NCBI GenBank assembly: GCA_021324415.1
Contig: JAJPJF010000355.1
Location: 1-64,000 of the forward strand
Reading direction: 5' to 3'
Origin: Nostocales cyanobacterium Centralia_MAG_434
GTDB lineage: Bacteria > Cyanobacteriota > Cyanobacteriia > Cyanobacteriales > Nostocaceae
DNA length: 64,000 nucleotides
The notes below the pieces were generated by a model. It was given only the letters and a program-made list of their open reading frames with translations. It had not been told where the DNA came from and made no database searches. Positions 28,481-37,228 of this stretch are shown piece after piece; positions within the stretch are counted from its first letter, which is position 1; each line of letters starts with the position of its first letter. A program made the translations under genes and the position numbers.

Positions 28481-28789
28481 TCAAGTACGGAACTGGTCGA
28501 CAGCTTCGGTGTAACGAATTGGCAAGACAAATTCCAGGTTCTCGTGCGGACGAGCAATGATGTGAGTGGATAAAACTTCCCCACCATTGACTCTTCTAGC
28601 TGCTTCCACTCCAGCTGCAACTGAAGCTTGCACTTCCGAAACGTCTCCCCGGACAATTACGGAGACTCTAGCGCTGCCAATTTTTTCATAGCCGACTAAG
28701 GTAACGCGAGCAGCTTTCACCATTGCATCAGCTGCTTCCACTACCGCCGGAAATCCCTTAGTTTCAATCATTCCAACCGCGATTGGCAT
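28481..28789 (-). CDS. ccmK2: Carboxysome shell protein CcmK2
   Basis: 102 aa single BMC domain ([23 protein letters not shown]; pore loop KIGSAR), the major hexameric shell protein. First gene of the ccmK2-K1-L-M-N-O cluster. A strong Shine-Dalgarno AGGAG sits 7 nt before the ATG. The 5' flank is the shared regulatory region with ndhF3. It is nearly identical to CcmK1 through the first 85 residues, indicating a tandem duplication kept similar. Confidence 0.93.
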   Translation of the reverse strand: MPIAVGMIETKGFPAVVEAADAMVKAARVTLVGYEKIGSARVSVIVRGDVSEVQASVAAGVEAARRVNGGEVLSTHIIARPHENLEFVLPIRYTEAVDQFRT

Positions 28790-29418
28790 CGTTTGACTCC
28801 TACAAAATCAATGCAATTAGTAATCTCACCGAAAATTTGGACGGGAATGCTTATCCTAAAGCATAAAAGCATTACCAAATTAAGCATAAAAAAGCTTTGC
28901 ACATCTGGCAATATAAATTACTATAATAGTTTGTGATAAATCTCTTTAAAAAAACTTAACACAAGTTAACTATTCGTTTTCCACTGAGTTGAAGCTAACG
29001 AATTCCTAGATTTGTGTCTGATACTTTATATTTTTTTAATTTATTTGCTTAAATATACTTATAAGCGTTAAAAATCTGTCTTTACGGAAGTGGCGAAAAC
29101 TCTGGGAATCAAGATAATTATCTTTTCTGGGATTTCTCCAGTAGATGTAAAAAATACTTTGATAAGACCATAAGTTATACTTATGGTCTGTATAAAGTGG
29201 GATTTCTGTGTTTGGAAATGTCAACCATATTACTTGAAGTTGAGAAAAAAAATAAATGTTGATCTTTATAAAACACAATTTTTTTTAAAGAGTTTAGAGG
29301 CATGAAAAATGAAATACTACTGACTAAAACTAATAAAATTGAAGTTATTCAAACCAAGTTGTAGTAAGTTCACAGGGGCAACAAATCATTTAAAGCTGAG
29401 TCACCAAGGGCAGTTGCA
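28790..29418. promoter_or_regulatory. Divergent control region of ccm and ndhF3-ndhD3-cupA
   Basis: 629 bp, AT-rich, no gene. Dyads seen: AATGCTT/AAGCATT (28846-28852 and 28867-28873) close to ccmK2; a perfect 14-bp palindrome AAGATAATTATCTT (29111-29124); and an 11-bp-arm inverted repeat (29165-29189). In cyanobacteria both operons respond to low CO2 through LysR-type regulators (NdhR/CcmR, CmpR). Confidence 0.65.
29165..29189. promoter_or_regulatory. LysR-type operator candidate (T-N11-A dyad)
   Basis: Perfect inverted repeat AGACCATAAGT / ACTTATGGTCT around TAT. Its core ATAAG-N5-CTTAT contains the LysR-family T-N11-A pattern (T29171, A29183). The half-site TATACTTAT recurs at 29054-29062. 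Located about 230 bp upstream of ndhF3. The assignment to NdhR/CcmR is inference. Confidence 0.55.
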
Positions 29419-31275
29419 ATGAATCAGTTTCTATTCTCTACAAGCTGGTGGATACCTCTCTACGGCTTAATAGGTGCACTTTTAACTTTGCCATGGGCAA
29501 TGGGACTAAATCGGCAGACAGGACCAAGAACGGGTGCTTATATAAACTTGTTTATGACTGTGTTTGCTTTTGGTCACAGTTTGTTTGTCTTCCAAGATAT
29601 TTGGGCTCAAGAACCAGAACATATTGTGATTAACTGGTTCAAAGCTGCGGATTTAGATTTATCCTTTGCCTTAGATCTATCACCAGTTAGTGTTGGAGCA
29701 GCAGTTTTAATTACAGGGTTAAGTTTACTGACGCAAGTTTATGCCCTGGGTTACATGGAAAAAGACTGGGCAATGGCTCGTTTCTTTGCGCTGATGGGCT
29801 TTTTTGAAGCAGCGCTGAGTGGCTTAGCCATTAGTGACTCTCTGTTTCTCAGTTATGCCTTATTAGAAGTTTTGACTCTTTCCACTTATTTGTTGGTGGG
29901 ATTTTGGTATGCACAGCCACTAGTAGTCACAGCCGCGCGAGATGCATTTTTAACAAAGCGGGTGGGAGACTTGCTTCTACTAATGGCAGTGGTGGCACTT
30001 TCTAGCCTGGCAGGAAGTTTAGACTTTTCTAATTTATATGAGTGGGCACAAACAGCTGAGTTAAGTCCGTTGACATCAGGTTTACTTGGTTTAGCATTAA
30101 TTGCAGGACCAGCGGGTAAATGCGCTCAGTTTCCACTACATCTGTGGTTAGATGAAGCAATGGAAGGTCCTAACCCAGCATCTATTATGCGGAATTCTAT
30201 GGTGGTTGCTGGTGGTGGCTATGTGTTGTTTAAACTACAGCCAATTTTAGCTTTGTCACCAATCGCTTTAAATGCTTTGATTGTGATGGGCAGCGTGACG
30301 GCTGTAGGTGCTTCATTAGTTGCACTCGCCCAAATTGATATTAAGCGAGCACTGTCTCATTCCACAAGTGCGTATATGGGATTGGTATTTTTAGCAGTGG
30401 GCTTGCAACAAGGAGGCGTTGCTCTCATGTTGCTGTTGACTCATGCGATCGCTAAGGCACTTTTGTTTATGAGCGCAGGCTCAGTGATTTACACCGCTCA
30501 AACTCAAGATTTAACAGAAATGGGCGGTCTGTGGTCACGCATGCCAGCAACAACCTCTGCTTTTGTTGTTGGTTCCGCTGGAATGGTGACACTACTCCCA
30601 TTGGGCAGCTTTTGGGCAATGCTATCATGGGCTGATGGTTTGGCACTGATCAGCCCCTGGGTTATTGGAATCTTGGTAATTGTCAATGGCTTAACAGTAT
30701 TGAACTTGACACGGGTATTCCGCCTGGTATTTTGGGGTGAACCACAACAAAAAACCCGTCGTGCACCAGAAGTTGCTTGGTTCATGGCATTGCCTATGGT
30801 CACTTTGACAGTGACGACTTTATTAGTACCTTTGATGCTGCAGCAATGGTATTTACTCCCCGGATGGGACAGTATCAATTGGTATGTCGTTGCGTTGTTG
30901 GTATTGTCTACGGGTTTGGGGTTAGCCATAGGATCGGCAATCTACTTGCACAAAGCTTGGTCACGCTCCAGAATACTAGCCTGGAGATTTCTACAAGACC
31001 TATTGGGCTATGACTTTTACATTGACCGATTGTATCGGCTGACTGTAGTGGCGATCGTTGCCTCCTTCTCTAAGCTCTCCGCATGGAGCGATCGCTACTT
31101 AGTCGATGGCTTTGTTAACTTGGTTGGATTTATCACCATTTTAGGCGGGCAAAGCTTGAGATACAGCATTTCTGGTCAATCCCAAGCATACGTGCTAACA
31201 ATCATTGTAGGCATCGGTGTGCTAGGTTTCCTCATGAGCTGGTCATTGGGTTTATTGAATGGCTGGCATTTATAA
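29419..31275 (+). CDS. ndhF3: NDH-1MS subunit NdhF3
   Basis: 618 aa polytopic membrane protein of the NuoL/NdhF antiporter-like family, with about 16 hydrophobic segments. Typical proton-pumping residues are visible in GPAGKCAQFPLHLWLDEAMEGPNPASIM and HSTSAYMG. Followed by ndhD3 and cupA, which identifies it as the F3 isoform of the CO2-uptake NDH-1 complex in the thylakoid membrane rather than respiratory NdhF1. Start ATG 29419 follows CAAGGGCAG, a modest ribosome binding site. Confidence 0.94.
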   Translation: MNQFLFSTSWWIPLYGLIGALLTLPWAMGLNRQTGPRTGAYINLFMTVFAFGHSLFVFQDIWAQEPEHIVINWFKAADLDLSFALDLSPVSVGAAVLITGLSLLTQVYALGYMEKDWAMARFFALMGFFEAALSGLAISDSLFLSYALLEVLTLSTYLLVGFWYAQPLVVTAARDAFLTKRVGDLLLLMAVVALSSLAGSLDFSNLYEWAQTAELSPLTSGLLGLALIAGPAGKCAQFPLHLWLDEAMEGPNPASIMRNSMVVAGGGYVLFKLQPILALSPIALNALIVMGSVTAVGASLVALAQIDIKRALSHSTSAYMGLVFLAVGLQQGGVALMLLLTHAIAKALLFMSAGSVIYTAQTQDLTEMGGLWSRMPATTSAFVVGSAGMVTLLPLGSFWAMLSWADGLALISPWVIGILVIVNGLTVLNLTRVFRLVFWGEPQQKTRRAPEVAWFMALPMVTLTVTTLLVPLMLQQWYLLPGWDSINWYVVALLVLSTGLGLAIGSAIYLHKAWSRSRILAWRFLQDLLGYDFYIDRLYRLTVVAIVASFSKLSAWSDRYLVDGFVNLVGFITILGGQSLRYSISGQSQAYVLTIIVGIGVLGFLMSWSLGLLNGWHL

Positions 31276-31350
31276 AGAGTGAGGAGTGAGGAGTGAGGAA
31301 TTGAATAGCCTAATCCCCACTCCCCCCATTCCTAACTGCTAACTCCTAAC
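31276..31350. repeat. STRR between ndhF3 and ndhD3
   Basis: GTGAGGA heptamers (31279-31300) and complementary CCCCACTCC and TAACTCC words (31314-31350) can pair into a hairpin within the operon mRNA. Confidence 0.7.
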
Positions 31351-31362
31351 TTCTTTACCACC

Positions 31363-32865
31363 ATGCTGAGTGCTTTGATTTTTGTGCCCTTGTTAGGTGC
31401 AGTTTTAATTGGATTTTTGCCATTTGGCATTGATGCAAAGCTTACTCGAAGAATAGCCTTATTCTTTGCGGGTATCACTTTTTTCTGGACAGTGATCCTG
31501 CTCGTTCAGTTTGATCCGAGACAGATAAATCAACAGTTTACTGAGTTTCTACCTTGGATAGATGTCATAGGTTGGAACTATCACCTTGGGGTAGATGGCT
31601 TATCATTACCTTTGCTGGTATTGAATGCACTGTTGAATTGCATTGCCATTTCTAGCACTGATGCAGATATTAGGCGTCCTCGGTTTTATTACTCCTTGCT
31701 CCTCATCTTAAATGCGGGTGTTGCAGGAGCTTTTGTAGCACAGGATTTACTCTTGTTTTTCCTGTTCTACGAGATAGAATTGGTCCCCCTCTATTTGCTG
31801 ATTGCTATTTGGGGTGGTCAACGGCGAGGTTACGCAGCAACAAAGTTTCTGATTTATACTGCCATTTCGGGAATTATCATTCTTGCAAGCTTCCTGGGTT
31901 TAGTGTGGTTGAGTGGATCAAAGACCTTTGCACTATCAACCTTACACACCAACTATCTATCTCTAGAGACTCAGATTTTATTGCTGTTGGGGATTCTCAT
32001 TGGTTTTGGCATCAAAATGCCGTTGGTTCCCTTTCACACATGGTTACCTGACGCACACGTTGAGGCTTCCACACCAGTTTCGGTATTGTTAGCCGGAGTG
32101 TTACTGAAGTTAGGAACTTATGGCATACTGCGGTTTGGGATGAACTTGTTACCACAAGCCTGGAGTTATGTTGCTCCTACATTAGCAACTTGGGCAGTGG
32201 TGAGTGTGCTTTATGGTGCCTCTTGTGCGATCGCCCAAAAAGATATGAAGCAGATGGTAGCATACAGTTCCATTGGCCATATGGGTTACATACTTTTAGG
32301 TGCTGCCGCTTCCACACCTTTAAGTATCTTAGGAACTGTCTTACAAATGATCAGTCACGGGCTGATTTCTGCTCTCATGTTTTTGCTTGTAGGGATTGTG
32401 TACAAAAAAACAGGAAGCCGCAATTTAGATATTATTAGGGGATTACTTAACCCAGAAAGAGGTATGCCTATCACTGGGAGCTTAATGGTTTTGGCAGTGA
32501 TGGCAAGTGCTGGTATACCAGGAATGGTTGGTTTTATCGCCGAGTTTATCGTTTTTCGTGGTAGTTTTTCTGTTTATCCAGTACAAACCCTGCTTTGCAT
32601 GGTTGGCACAGGCTTAACAGCTGTTTACTTCTTACTGCTCACAAACAACGCCTTTTTTGGGCGTTTGTCTCCACAAGTCTCTAATTTACCTCGTGTCTCT
32701 TGGTCAGAACGCTTTCCAGCTATAGTTTTGGCTATATTCATCGTCATTTTCGGTATCCAACCCAATTGGTTAGCAAAATGGACCGAACCGACAACAACAG
32801 CAATGGTTGATACATACAGCACTGTTGCAACAGTGACCTTGGTGAAGGCAAAAGGCAAAAGTTAG
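31363..32865 (+). CDS. ndhD3: NDH-1MS subunit NdhD3
   Basis: 500 aa, NuoM/NdhD family with about 14 membrane segments. Conserved motifs include FYEIELVPLYLLIAIWGG, PFHTWLPDAHVEASTPVSV and YSSIGHMGYILLG. The neighbours ndhF3 and cupA define it as D3, the low-CO2-inducible form. 87 bp separate it from ndhF3; the leader there is built from STRR heptamers. Confidence 0.95.
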   Translation: MLSALIFVPLLGAVLIGFLPFGIDAKLTRRIALFFAGITFFWTVILLVQFDPRQINQQFTEFLPWIDVIGWNYHLGVDGLSLPLLVLNALLNCIAISSTDADIRRPRFYYSLLLILNAGVAGAFVAQDLLLFFLFYEIELVPLYLLIAIWGGQRRGYAATKFLIYTAISGIIILASFLGLVWLSGSKTFALSTLHTNYLSLETQILLLLGILIGFGIKMPLVPFHTWLPDAHVEASTPVSVLLAGVLLKLGTYGILRFGMNLLPQAWSYVAPTLATWAVVSVLYGASCAIAQKDMKQMVAYSSIGHMGYILLGAAASTPLSILGTVLQMISHGLISALMFLLVGIVYKKTGSRNLDIIRGLLNPERGMPITGSLMVLAVMASAGIPGMVGFIAEFIVFRGSFSVYPVQTLLCMVGTGLTAVYFLLLTNNAFFGRLSPQVSNLPRVSWSERFPAIVLAIFIVIFGIQPNWLAKWTEPTTTAMVDTYSTVATVTLVKAKGKS

Positions 32866-32883
32866 ACCCTGGAGAACTAGACA

Positions 32884-33999
32884 ATGGTGAGCATAACAAG
32901 TAAGACAGATCCATATATTGAGCGTTTGGAAGCAGGGGGAGCATTACTCCCAGATAGCCCAGAAAATGTGCTAGAAGTCGTTGGTATTCTCAAAAGTTAT
33001 GGCGTTGTTTTGGATGCTTACTGGAGGAATCTACTTTACATTGCAGAAAACCAATTTTTAGTCTTTTTCCCCTTCTTTAAGTACTTTAATGGCGATACTT
33101 CTTGGAAGAGATTGCTTCGTCACTGGTGGCACGACAGGATTAACTTTGAGTATGCTGAGTATTGCATGAGAACAATGCTATGGCATGGCGGTGGCGGACT
33201 GGATGCATATTTGGATTCAGTAGAGTTTCAAGAATCAGCAGATGCTGTTATTCAGGCAAAGTTTAAAAACAATCCCTTGATTCTAGGATTGAACCAACTG
33301 TTTCCTAATTTCTTGCTAGAACAGTTGCGCGTCTCTGCTTACTACAGTGGGTTAGGTCAATTCTGGCGAGTGATGGCTGAGATTTTCCTCACGTTATCAG
33401 ACCTGTATGACCAAGGCAAAATCAAATCGATTCCTGATGTTGTGGACCACATAAAAGCGGGTTTAGTCGCAAATGCAAATAACCCGATTACCTACACCGT
33501 TAAAATTCAGGATAAAGCTTATGAACTTATTCCATCATCAGCTGGTTTGACTTTCCTAGCAGATACGGCAGTTCCTTATGTGGAAGCAGTTTTCTTCCGG
33601 GGAACACCCTTTCATGGCACAGTTTCATACAACGCTCAAGCTTATCAAATTCCCCCCGATCAAGCTCGATTTCAATATGGCGCATTATATGCAGACCCCT
33701 TACCTATTGGTGGTGCAGGTATTCCTCCCACCTTACTAATGCAAGATATGCGTCACTATCTCCCAGAGTATTTGCATGAACAATATCGTCGCAGTCCTCG
33801 AGGAGAAGACGATCTACGGGTACAAATTTGCATCAGCTTCCAAAAATCAATGTTCTGTGTTACTACAGCAGCAATTTTAGGGCTCATGCCTTATCCTTTG
33901 AACACTAGCAATCCAGATGAGCGCAAAGCCAATCGAGCTTATTTAGAAAAGTGGATGTCTCGATTCACAGTCTCGCGCTTAAGTGCTGTTAATAACTAG
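32884..33999 (+). CDS. cupA: CO2 hydration protein CupA (ChpY)
   Basis: 371 aa, soluble peripheral subunit of the NDH-1MS complex that couples electron flow to conversion of CO2 to bicarbonate. The whole sequence matches the CO2 hydration family, including conserved His/Trp-rich segments (LLRHWWHDRINFEYAEYCMR and PTLLMQDMRHYLPEYLHEQY). It starts 18 bp after ndhD3. The CupA rather than CupB name follows from the ndhF3-ndhD3 context. In some cyanobacteria cupS follows; here a hairpin, a decayed gene and an insertion sequence follow instead. Confidence 0.95.
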   Translation: MVSITSKTDPYIERLEAGGALLPDSPENVLEVVGILKSYGVVLDAYWRNLLYIAENQFLVFFPFFKYFNGDTSWKRLLRHWWHDRINFEYAEYCMRTMLWHGGGGLDAYLDSVEFQESADAVIQAKFKNNPLILGLNQLFPNFLLEQLRVSAYYSGLGQFWRVMAEIFLTLSDLYDQGKIKSIPDVVDHIKAGLVANANNPITYTVKIQDKAYELIPSSAGLTFLADTAVPYVEAVFFRGTPFHGTVSYNAQAYQIPPDQARFQYGALYADPLPIGGAGIPPTLLMQDMRHYLPEYLHEQYRRSPRGEDDLRVQICISFQKSMFCVTTAAILGLMPYPLNTSNPDERKANRAYLEKWMSRFTVSRLSAVNN

Positions 34000-34015
34000 A
34001 GAACTAGATGATGGA

Positions 34016-34054
34016 AACCGCAGATGAACGCAAATGGGATCTTCATCTGCGGTT
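34016..34054 (+). terminator. Hairpin downstream of cupA, probable terminator
   Basis: Perfect 13-bp arms AACCGCAGATGAA / TTCATCTGCGGTT with a 13-nt loop, 16 bp after the cupA stop. It is followed by ATGTATTTTGTTGTT, T-rich but not a clean run. The arm resembles the CAGATGAACACAG word seen near 12.17 kb, so it may also be a dispersed repeat. Confidence 0.55.
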
Positions 34055-34182
34055 ATGTATTTTGTTGTTCCTGAAGACCTTAAGGTTGAAGGACTTTCAA
34101 AATCCAGGCTAGCAAATCTATGCATGATGCTGAATTGGCACGCTTCTTGTCAACATATAATTAGGAATTTGAGGAAAAAACT

Positions 34183-34275
34183 GTGCCAATAATTAAAATA
34201 CCAAGACATTATCTCGTGTCTCAGGATGAAGATTCAATCACGGTAGATATACCAGAGTCAATGCTGTTACCGTGA
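34183..34275 (+). pseudogene. 5' fragment of a small gene split by the insertion sequence
   Basis: GTG start with GAGG 8 nt upstream. It encodes about 30 residues starting MPIIKIPRHYLVSQDEDSI and ending ESMLLP, with the stop supplied by the inserted element. The putative remainder is at 36107-36292. No family recognised; its size suggests a small antitoxin-like or DNA-binding protein, which is a guess. Confidence 0.5.
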
Positions 34276-34277
34276 CG

Positions 34278-34321
34278 TTCTCCCCCGTTAAGCCTGCGGC
34301 TATAACGGGGGCTTCTCAGGG
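34278..34321 (-). ncRNA. Predicted right-end omega RNA (reRNA) 3' region
   Basis: In IS605 elements the guide RNA of TnpB overlaps the 3' end of tnpB and the right-end hairpin, and its guide is the flank. Here the minus-strand hairpin 34281-34311 follows the tnpB stop directly. The 5' extent cannot be read by eye. The guide would start at about 34266 and run to lower coordinates (CAGCATTGACTCTGGTAT). Confidence 0.45.
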
Positions 34322-35581
34322 TTAAAATAGAGATAGTTGTGCTCCATGATAACCCCAAGCTTCCGATCTCACAGGCTGGGTATCCCCTAAGCCTCCATCG
34401 GCAGACACGATAAGCCCCACCGCGTTTAATGCACGCTGTAAAATATTACGAGCGGCATTCTCGTCTCTATCCAGCACTGCACCACATTTATGACATTCAT
34501 GAGTGCGAATAGATAGTGTTTTCGGTACTTTTGCACCACAATTTGAGCATTCCACCGATGTACCATAAGGGTTTACTTTAACAACATGGATGCCGCGTTT
34601 GACCGCCACTGCTTCCAACTTGTCAATGAAACTTCCCCAAGCAACATCTAGGATTGATTTACCCAAACGTGTACGTGCTAGACCGCGAATATTTAAAGAT
34701 TCAACTGCAATTAACTCATGCTGTTTAACCAGTTTATGTGCTGTGTTGTAATGAAAATTCTCTCGAATTCTACCAACACGTTGATGAATTCGAGCAATCT
34801 TGTTTTGTTGCTTGTTGTAGCCAGCAGAACCCTTTTGTTTGCGTGCTAAAAATCGTTGCTGACGAGCTAGATGTTTTTGTGCATTCCTGTATGGTTTTTG
34901 CACTGGTAGTGTTTGACCATCTGATGTGGTGAGAAATTCCTTTAAACCAACATCAACCCCGACCACTGATTTAACGTGTGATAGCGGTAGTAGTTCGGGA
35001 ACTGAACTATCCTCCATTTGCACACAGCAATACCAGCCATCTGCTTTACGAACTACGGTGCATGTTTTTAACGTAAAACCATCAGGTATGGGTCGATGCA
35101 TAACTACTGGCATCTCTCCGATTTTCGATAGTTTCAATACACCGTTATTTAAGAATGCTCCAGCCTTTGCACAGTTCATCCGAGGGTAAACGAATGAGCG
35201 TAACTCCCCTGATTTTTTGAACTTGGGTCGTCCACCACGTAACCCGGATTTATCTGGAAACAACCACCTCTGCCAAGCTTTATTAAGTCGCTGCAAGTTG
35301 ACTTGCTGTGACTCAGCGTAAATGTTTTTGTATTCGGGGAATAGTTCTTTTGTTTCCTTTAAAGCAGCTTGCTGTGTGTAGTAGTTAACTTTTTCTGGAA
35401 TATCCCCAATCGGTTCACTGACGATGGAACATCTATCAATTGAGCATCTCGTCCTATGCAACCAATCTAAACGTTGCCCCAAAGCATAATTCCAGTGACG
35501 GCGCAGCAATTCTAGAATGTGCAACATCACTGATTCTTGTTCGGGAGTTGGTTTAATTCGGTAGCAATAGGTTAGTATCAT
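34322..35581 (-). CDS. tnpB: RNA-guided endonuclease TnpB
   Basis: 419 aa, full length. An N-terminal helix-turn-helix/wedge region (YCYRIKPTPEQESVMLHILELLRRHWNYAL) is followed by a RuvC-like nuclease with catalytic residues D210 (GVDVGLKEF), E294 (AVESLNIRGL) and D373 (LDRDENAARNI). A CxxC...CxxC zinc finger (CSNCGAK ... CHKCGA) lies between the last two. All catalytic positions are intact, so it should be active given its guide RNA. It is transcribed away from tnpA, toward the element's right end. Confidence 0.93.
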   Translation of the reverse strand: MILTYCYRIKPTPEQESVMLHILELLRRHWNYALGQRLDWLHRTRCSIDRCSIVSEPIGDIPEKVNYYTQQAALKETKELFPEYKNIYAESQQVNLQRLNKAWQRWLFPDKSGLRGGRPKFKKSGELRSFVYPRMNCAKAGAFLNNGVLKLSKIGEMPVVMHRPIPDGFTLKTCTVVRKADGWYCCVQMEDSSVPELLPLSHVKSVVGVDVGLKEFLTTSDGQTLPVQKPYRNAQKHLARQQRFLARKQKGSAGYNKQQNKIARIHQRVGRIRENFHYNTAHKLVKQHELIAVESLNIRGLARTRLGKSILDVAWGSFIDKLEAVAVKRGIHVVKVNPYGTSVECSNCGAKVPKTLSIRTHECHKCGAVLDRDENAARNILQRALNAVGLIVSADGGLGDTQPVRSEAWGYHGAQLSLF

Positions 35582-35611
35582 AAATAGAAATATAGCATTT
35601 ATTGTCTACAA

Positions 35612-36025
35612 ATGCGCGATAATTACGAAAGAGGTTTCCGCTCTGTTTACACTCTTACCGTCCACACAGTTTTTGTGACGAAATACCGACGTAAAATAAT
35701 TAACGCTGAAATACTGAGTCGATTAAAAGAAATATTTCAGCAAACATGCGAAAAATGGGGGTGTCACCTTAAAGAGTTCAACGCTGAAGCAGATCATGTT
35801 CACATGTTGATTGACTTCCCTCCACAGGTTCAAATTAGTAAATTAATTGCTAACCTAAAAACTGTTTCCAGTCGTCTTATCAGAAAAGATTTTGCAAATC
35901 ACCTTGAGCGTTACTATCGTAAACCCGTGTTCTGGACTGGCTCGTATTTTGTAGCGAGTTGTGGTGGTGTTACGATTGAACAGTTAAAAAAGTATGTCGA
36001 ACAGCAATCATCCCCTAATCTATAA
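35612..36025 (+). CDS. tnpA: IS200/IS605 family Y1 transposase TnpA
   Basis: 137 aa, normal length. HUH motif ADHVHMLID with H62 and H64, and catalytic Tyr128 in EQLKKYVEQQ. It excises and inserts the single-stranded element using the subterminal hairpins. Start ATG 35612, only 30 bp from the divergent tnpB start, so the promoters overlap. No disruption seen. Confidence 0.94.
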   Translation: MRDNYERGFRSVYTLTVHTVFVTKYRRKIINAEILSRLKEIFQQTCEKWGCHLKEFNAEADHVHMLIDFPPQVQISKLIANLKTVSSRLIRKDFANHLERYYRKPVFWTGSYFVASCGGVTIEQLKKYVEQQSSPNL

Positions 36026-36106
36026 TGATTCGCTGCGCTCAATTATTTATTTTGCGGTAATTCCCCACCCGTTATACCCCGCAGGGTTAACGGGCGACCC
36101 CTTACC

Positions 36107-36292
36107 GCATTAAGTTGGAAAAAAGATTATGAAAAAATTACTAAAGCTAAAGGAATCTTAAAGGATAAGAAAGAAGCAATCCTTGCTCATTTAGAGACTC
36201 TTCGTCAGGAATGGGATGAATGATTTAAGACTGCCATCAAACCAGGTTGGTTGTTCAGTGAATTTTCTGAAGAACTTCAAAAACTGCGTTAA
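36107..36292 (+). pseudogene. 3' fragment of the gene split by the insertion sequence
   Basis: An open frame resumes right after the element (ALSWKKDYEKITKAKGILKD..., 38 codons), is cut by TGA at 36221-36223, and continues in the same frame for 22 codons (FKTAIKPGWLFSEFSEELQK...) to TAA at 36290. Joining it to the 5' fragment across the shared TTACCG gives a one-base frame shift, so the gene was already decaying or decayed later. Confidence 0.5.
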
Positions 36293-36295
36293 CAA

Positions 36296-37123
36296 TTACA
36301 CCTTAGAACGATCAGTCAAAATCTCATATCCGGTTTCTGTGACCAAAACTGTATGCTCAAACTGAGCAGACAGTGAATTGTCTACTGTGACGGCTGTCCA
36401 ACGATCAGATAATGTCCGTGTGAACTTAGAACCTTGATTTAAAATCGGCTCAATTGCCAAGGTCATTCCTGCACGTAACTTCACATTTGGCATATCACGA
36501 GTGCGGAAGTTGAACACTGAAGGTTCTTCATGTAAGTTACGACCAACACCGTGTCCAGTAAAATCTTCTACCACACTCAAACCATTTGCTTTGACATGGT
36601 CTTCAATTGCCCCAGCAATGTCTAGTAGGCAGTTTCCTGCTTTGACTTGTTCAATACCTTTGTAGAGAGTTTCTTCTGCCACACGAATGAGTTTAGCTGC
36701 TTGTGGGGTGACTTCACCAACTGCAATTGTTATGCAAGAGTCGCCATGAAACCCTTGATAATAAGCGCCTGTATCTACTTTTAAAACATCTCCTGCGCGG
36801 ATGACTTTCTTATGACTAGGGATACCGTGAACCACTTCATTGTTGATGCTGGAACAAATAGAACCAGGAAAACCATGATATCCTTTAAAGCTAGGCACTG
36901 CACCCATTTCTCGAATGCGTTTTTCCGCATGAGCATCTAAATCAGCCGTTGTCATTCCTGGCTGTACCAGCTCGGAAATTTCTTTTAAAACTGTTGCCAC
37001 GATTCTTGCAGATTGCCGCATAATCTCAACTTCACGTGGCGATTTAATTTCGATTCCCCTGCGTGATCTTTTTTGAGGCTTATCTTGAGCTGGTTGAGAA
37101 AGTAAATGACTTAAAATATTCAT
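36296..37123 (-). CDS. map: Methionine aminopeptidase type I
   Basis: 275 aa. It removes the N-terminal Met from nascent proteins. The five metal ligands are recognisable in [14 protein letters not shown] (two Asp), [12 protein letters not shown] (His), EPILN (Glu) and FEHTVLVT (Glu). A 22-residue basic N-terminal extension ([18 protein letters not shown]) precedes the core. Cyanobacteria often have several map paralogues. Monocistronic by position. Confidence 0.95.
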   Translation of the reverse strand: MNILSHLLSQPAQDKPQKRSRRGIEIKSPREVEIMRQSARIVATVLKEISELVQPGMTTADLDAHAEKRIREMGAVPSFKGYHGFPGSICSSINNEVVHGIPSHKKVIRAGDVLKVDTGAYYQGFHGDSCITIAVGEVTPQAAKLIRVAEETLYKGIEQVKAGNCLLDIAGAIEDHVKANGLSVVEDFTGHGVGRNLHEEPSVFNFRTRDMPNVKLRAGMTLAIEPILNQGSKFTRTLSDRWTAVTVDNSLSAQFEHTVLVTETGYEILTDRSKV

Positions 37124-37228
37124 GGGAAATTAGTAATGATTTGCGCCTTACCGCTTATGTATCAATAGTTTTTCTATTGTTAGTTGAGAAATTCTATCTA
37201 TATTTTAGGTTAGCTCATTTCTAGGCGC

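Larger units (their letters stand above)
34267..36107 (-). mobile_element. IS200/IS605-family element with tnpA and tnpB
   Basis: About 1.84 kb. The ends carry subterminal hairpins: CCCCCGTTA/TAACGGGGG at 34281-34311 and CCCGTTA/TTAACGGG at 36068-36094. Both boundaries contain TTACCG (34267-34272 and 36102-36107), so the exact edge is ambiguous within 6 bp. There are no terminal inverted repeats and no target duplication other than this shared word, as expected for Y1 transposition. tnpB and tnpA are divergent and both intact. With tnpB ending near 34.3 kb, the right end is at the low coordinate. It inserted into a small gene behind cupA. Confidence 0.88.

Noticed and set aside
28351-28656. 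101-aa frame overlapping ccmK2
   Set aside because: Out-of-frame shadow of ccmK2 with no recognisable domain.
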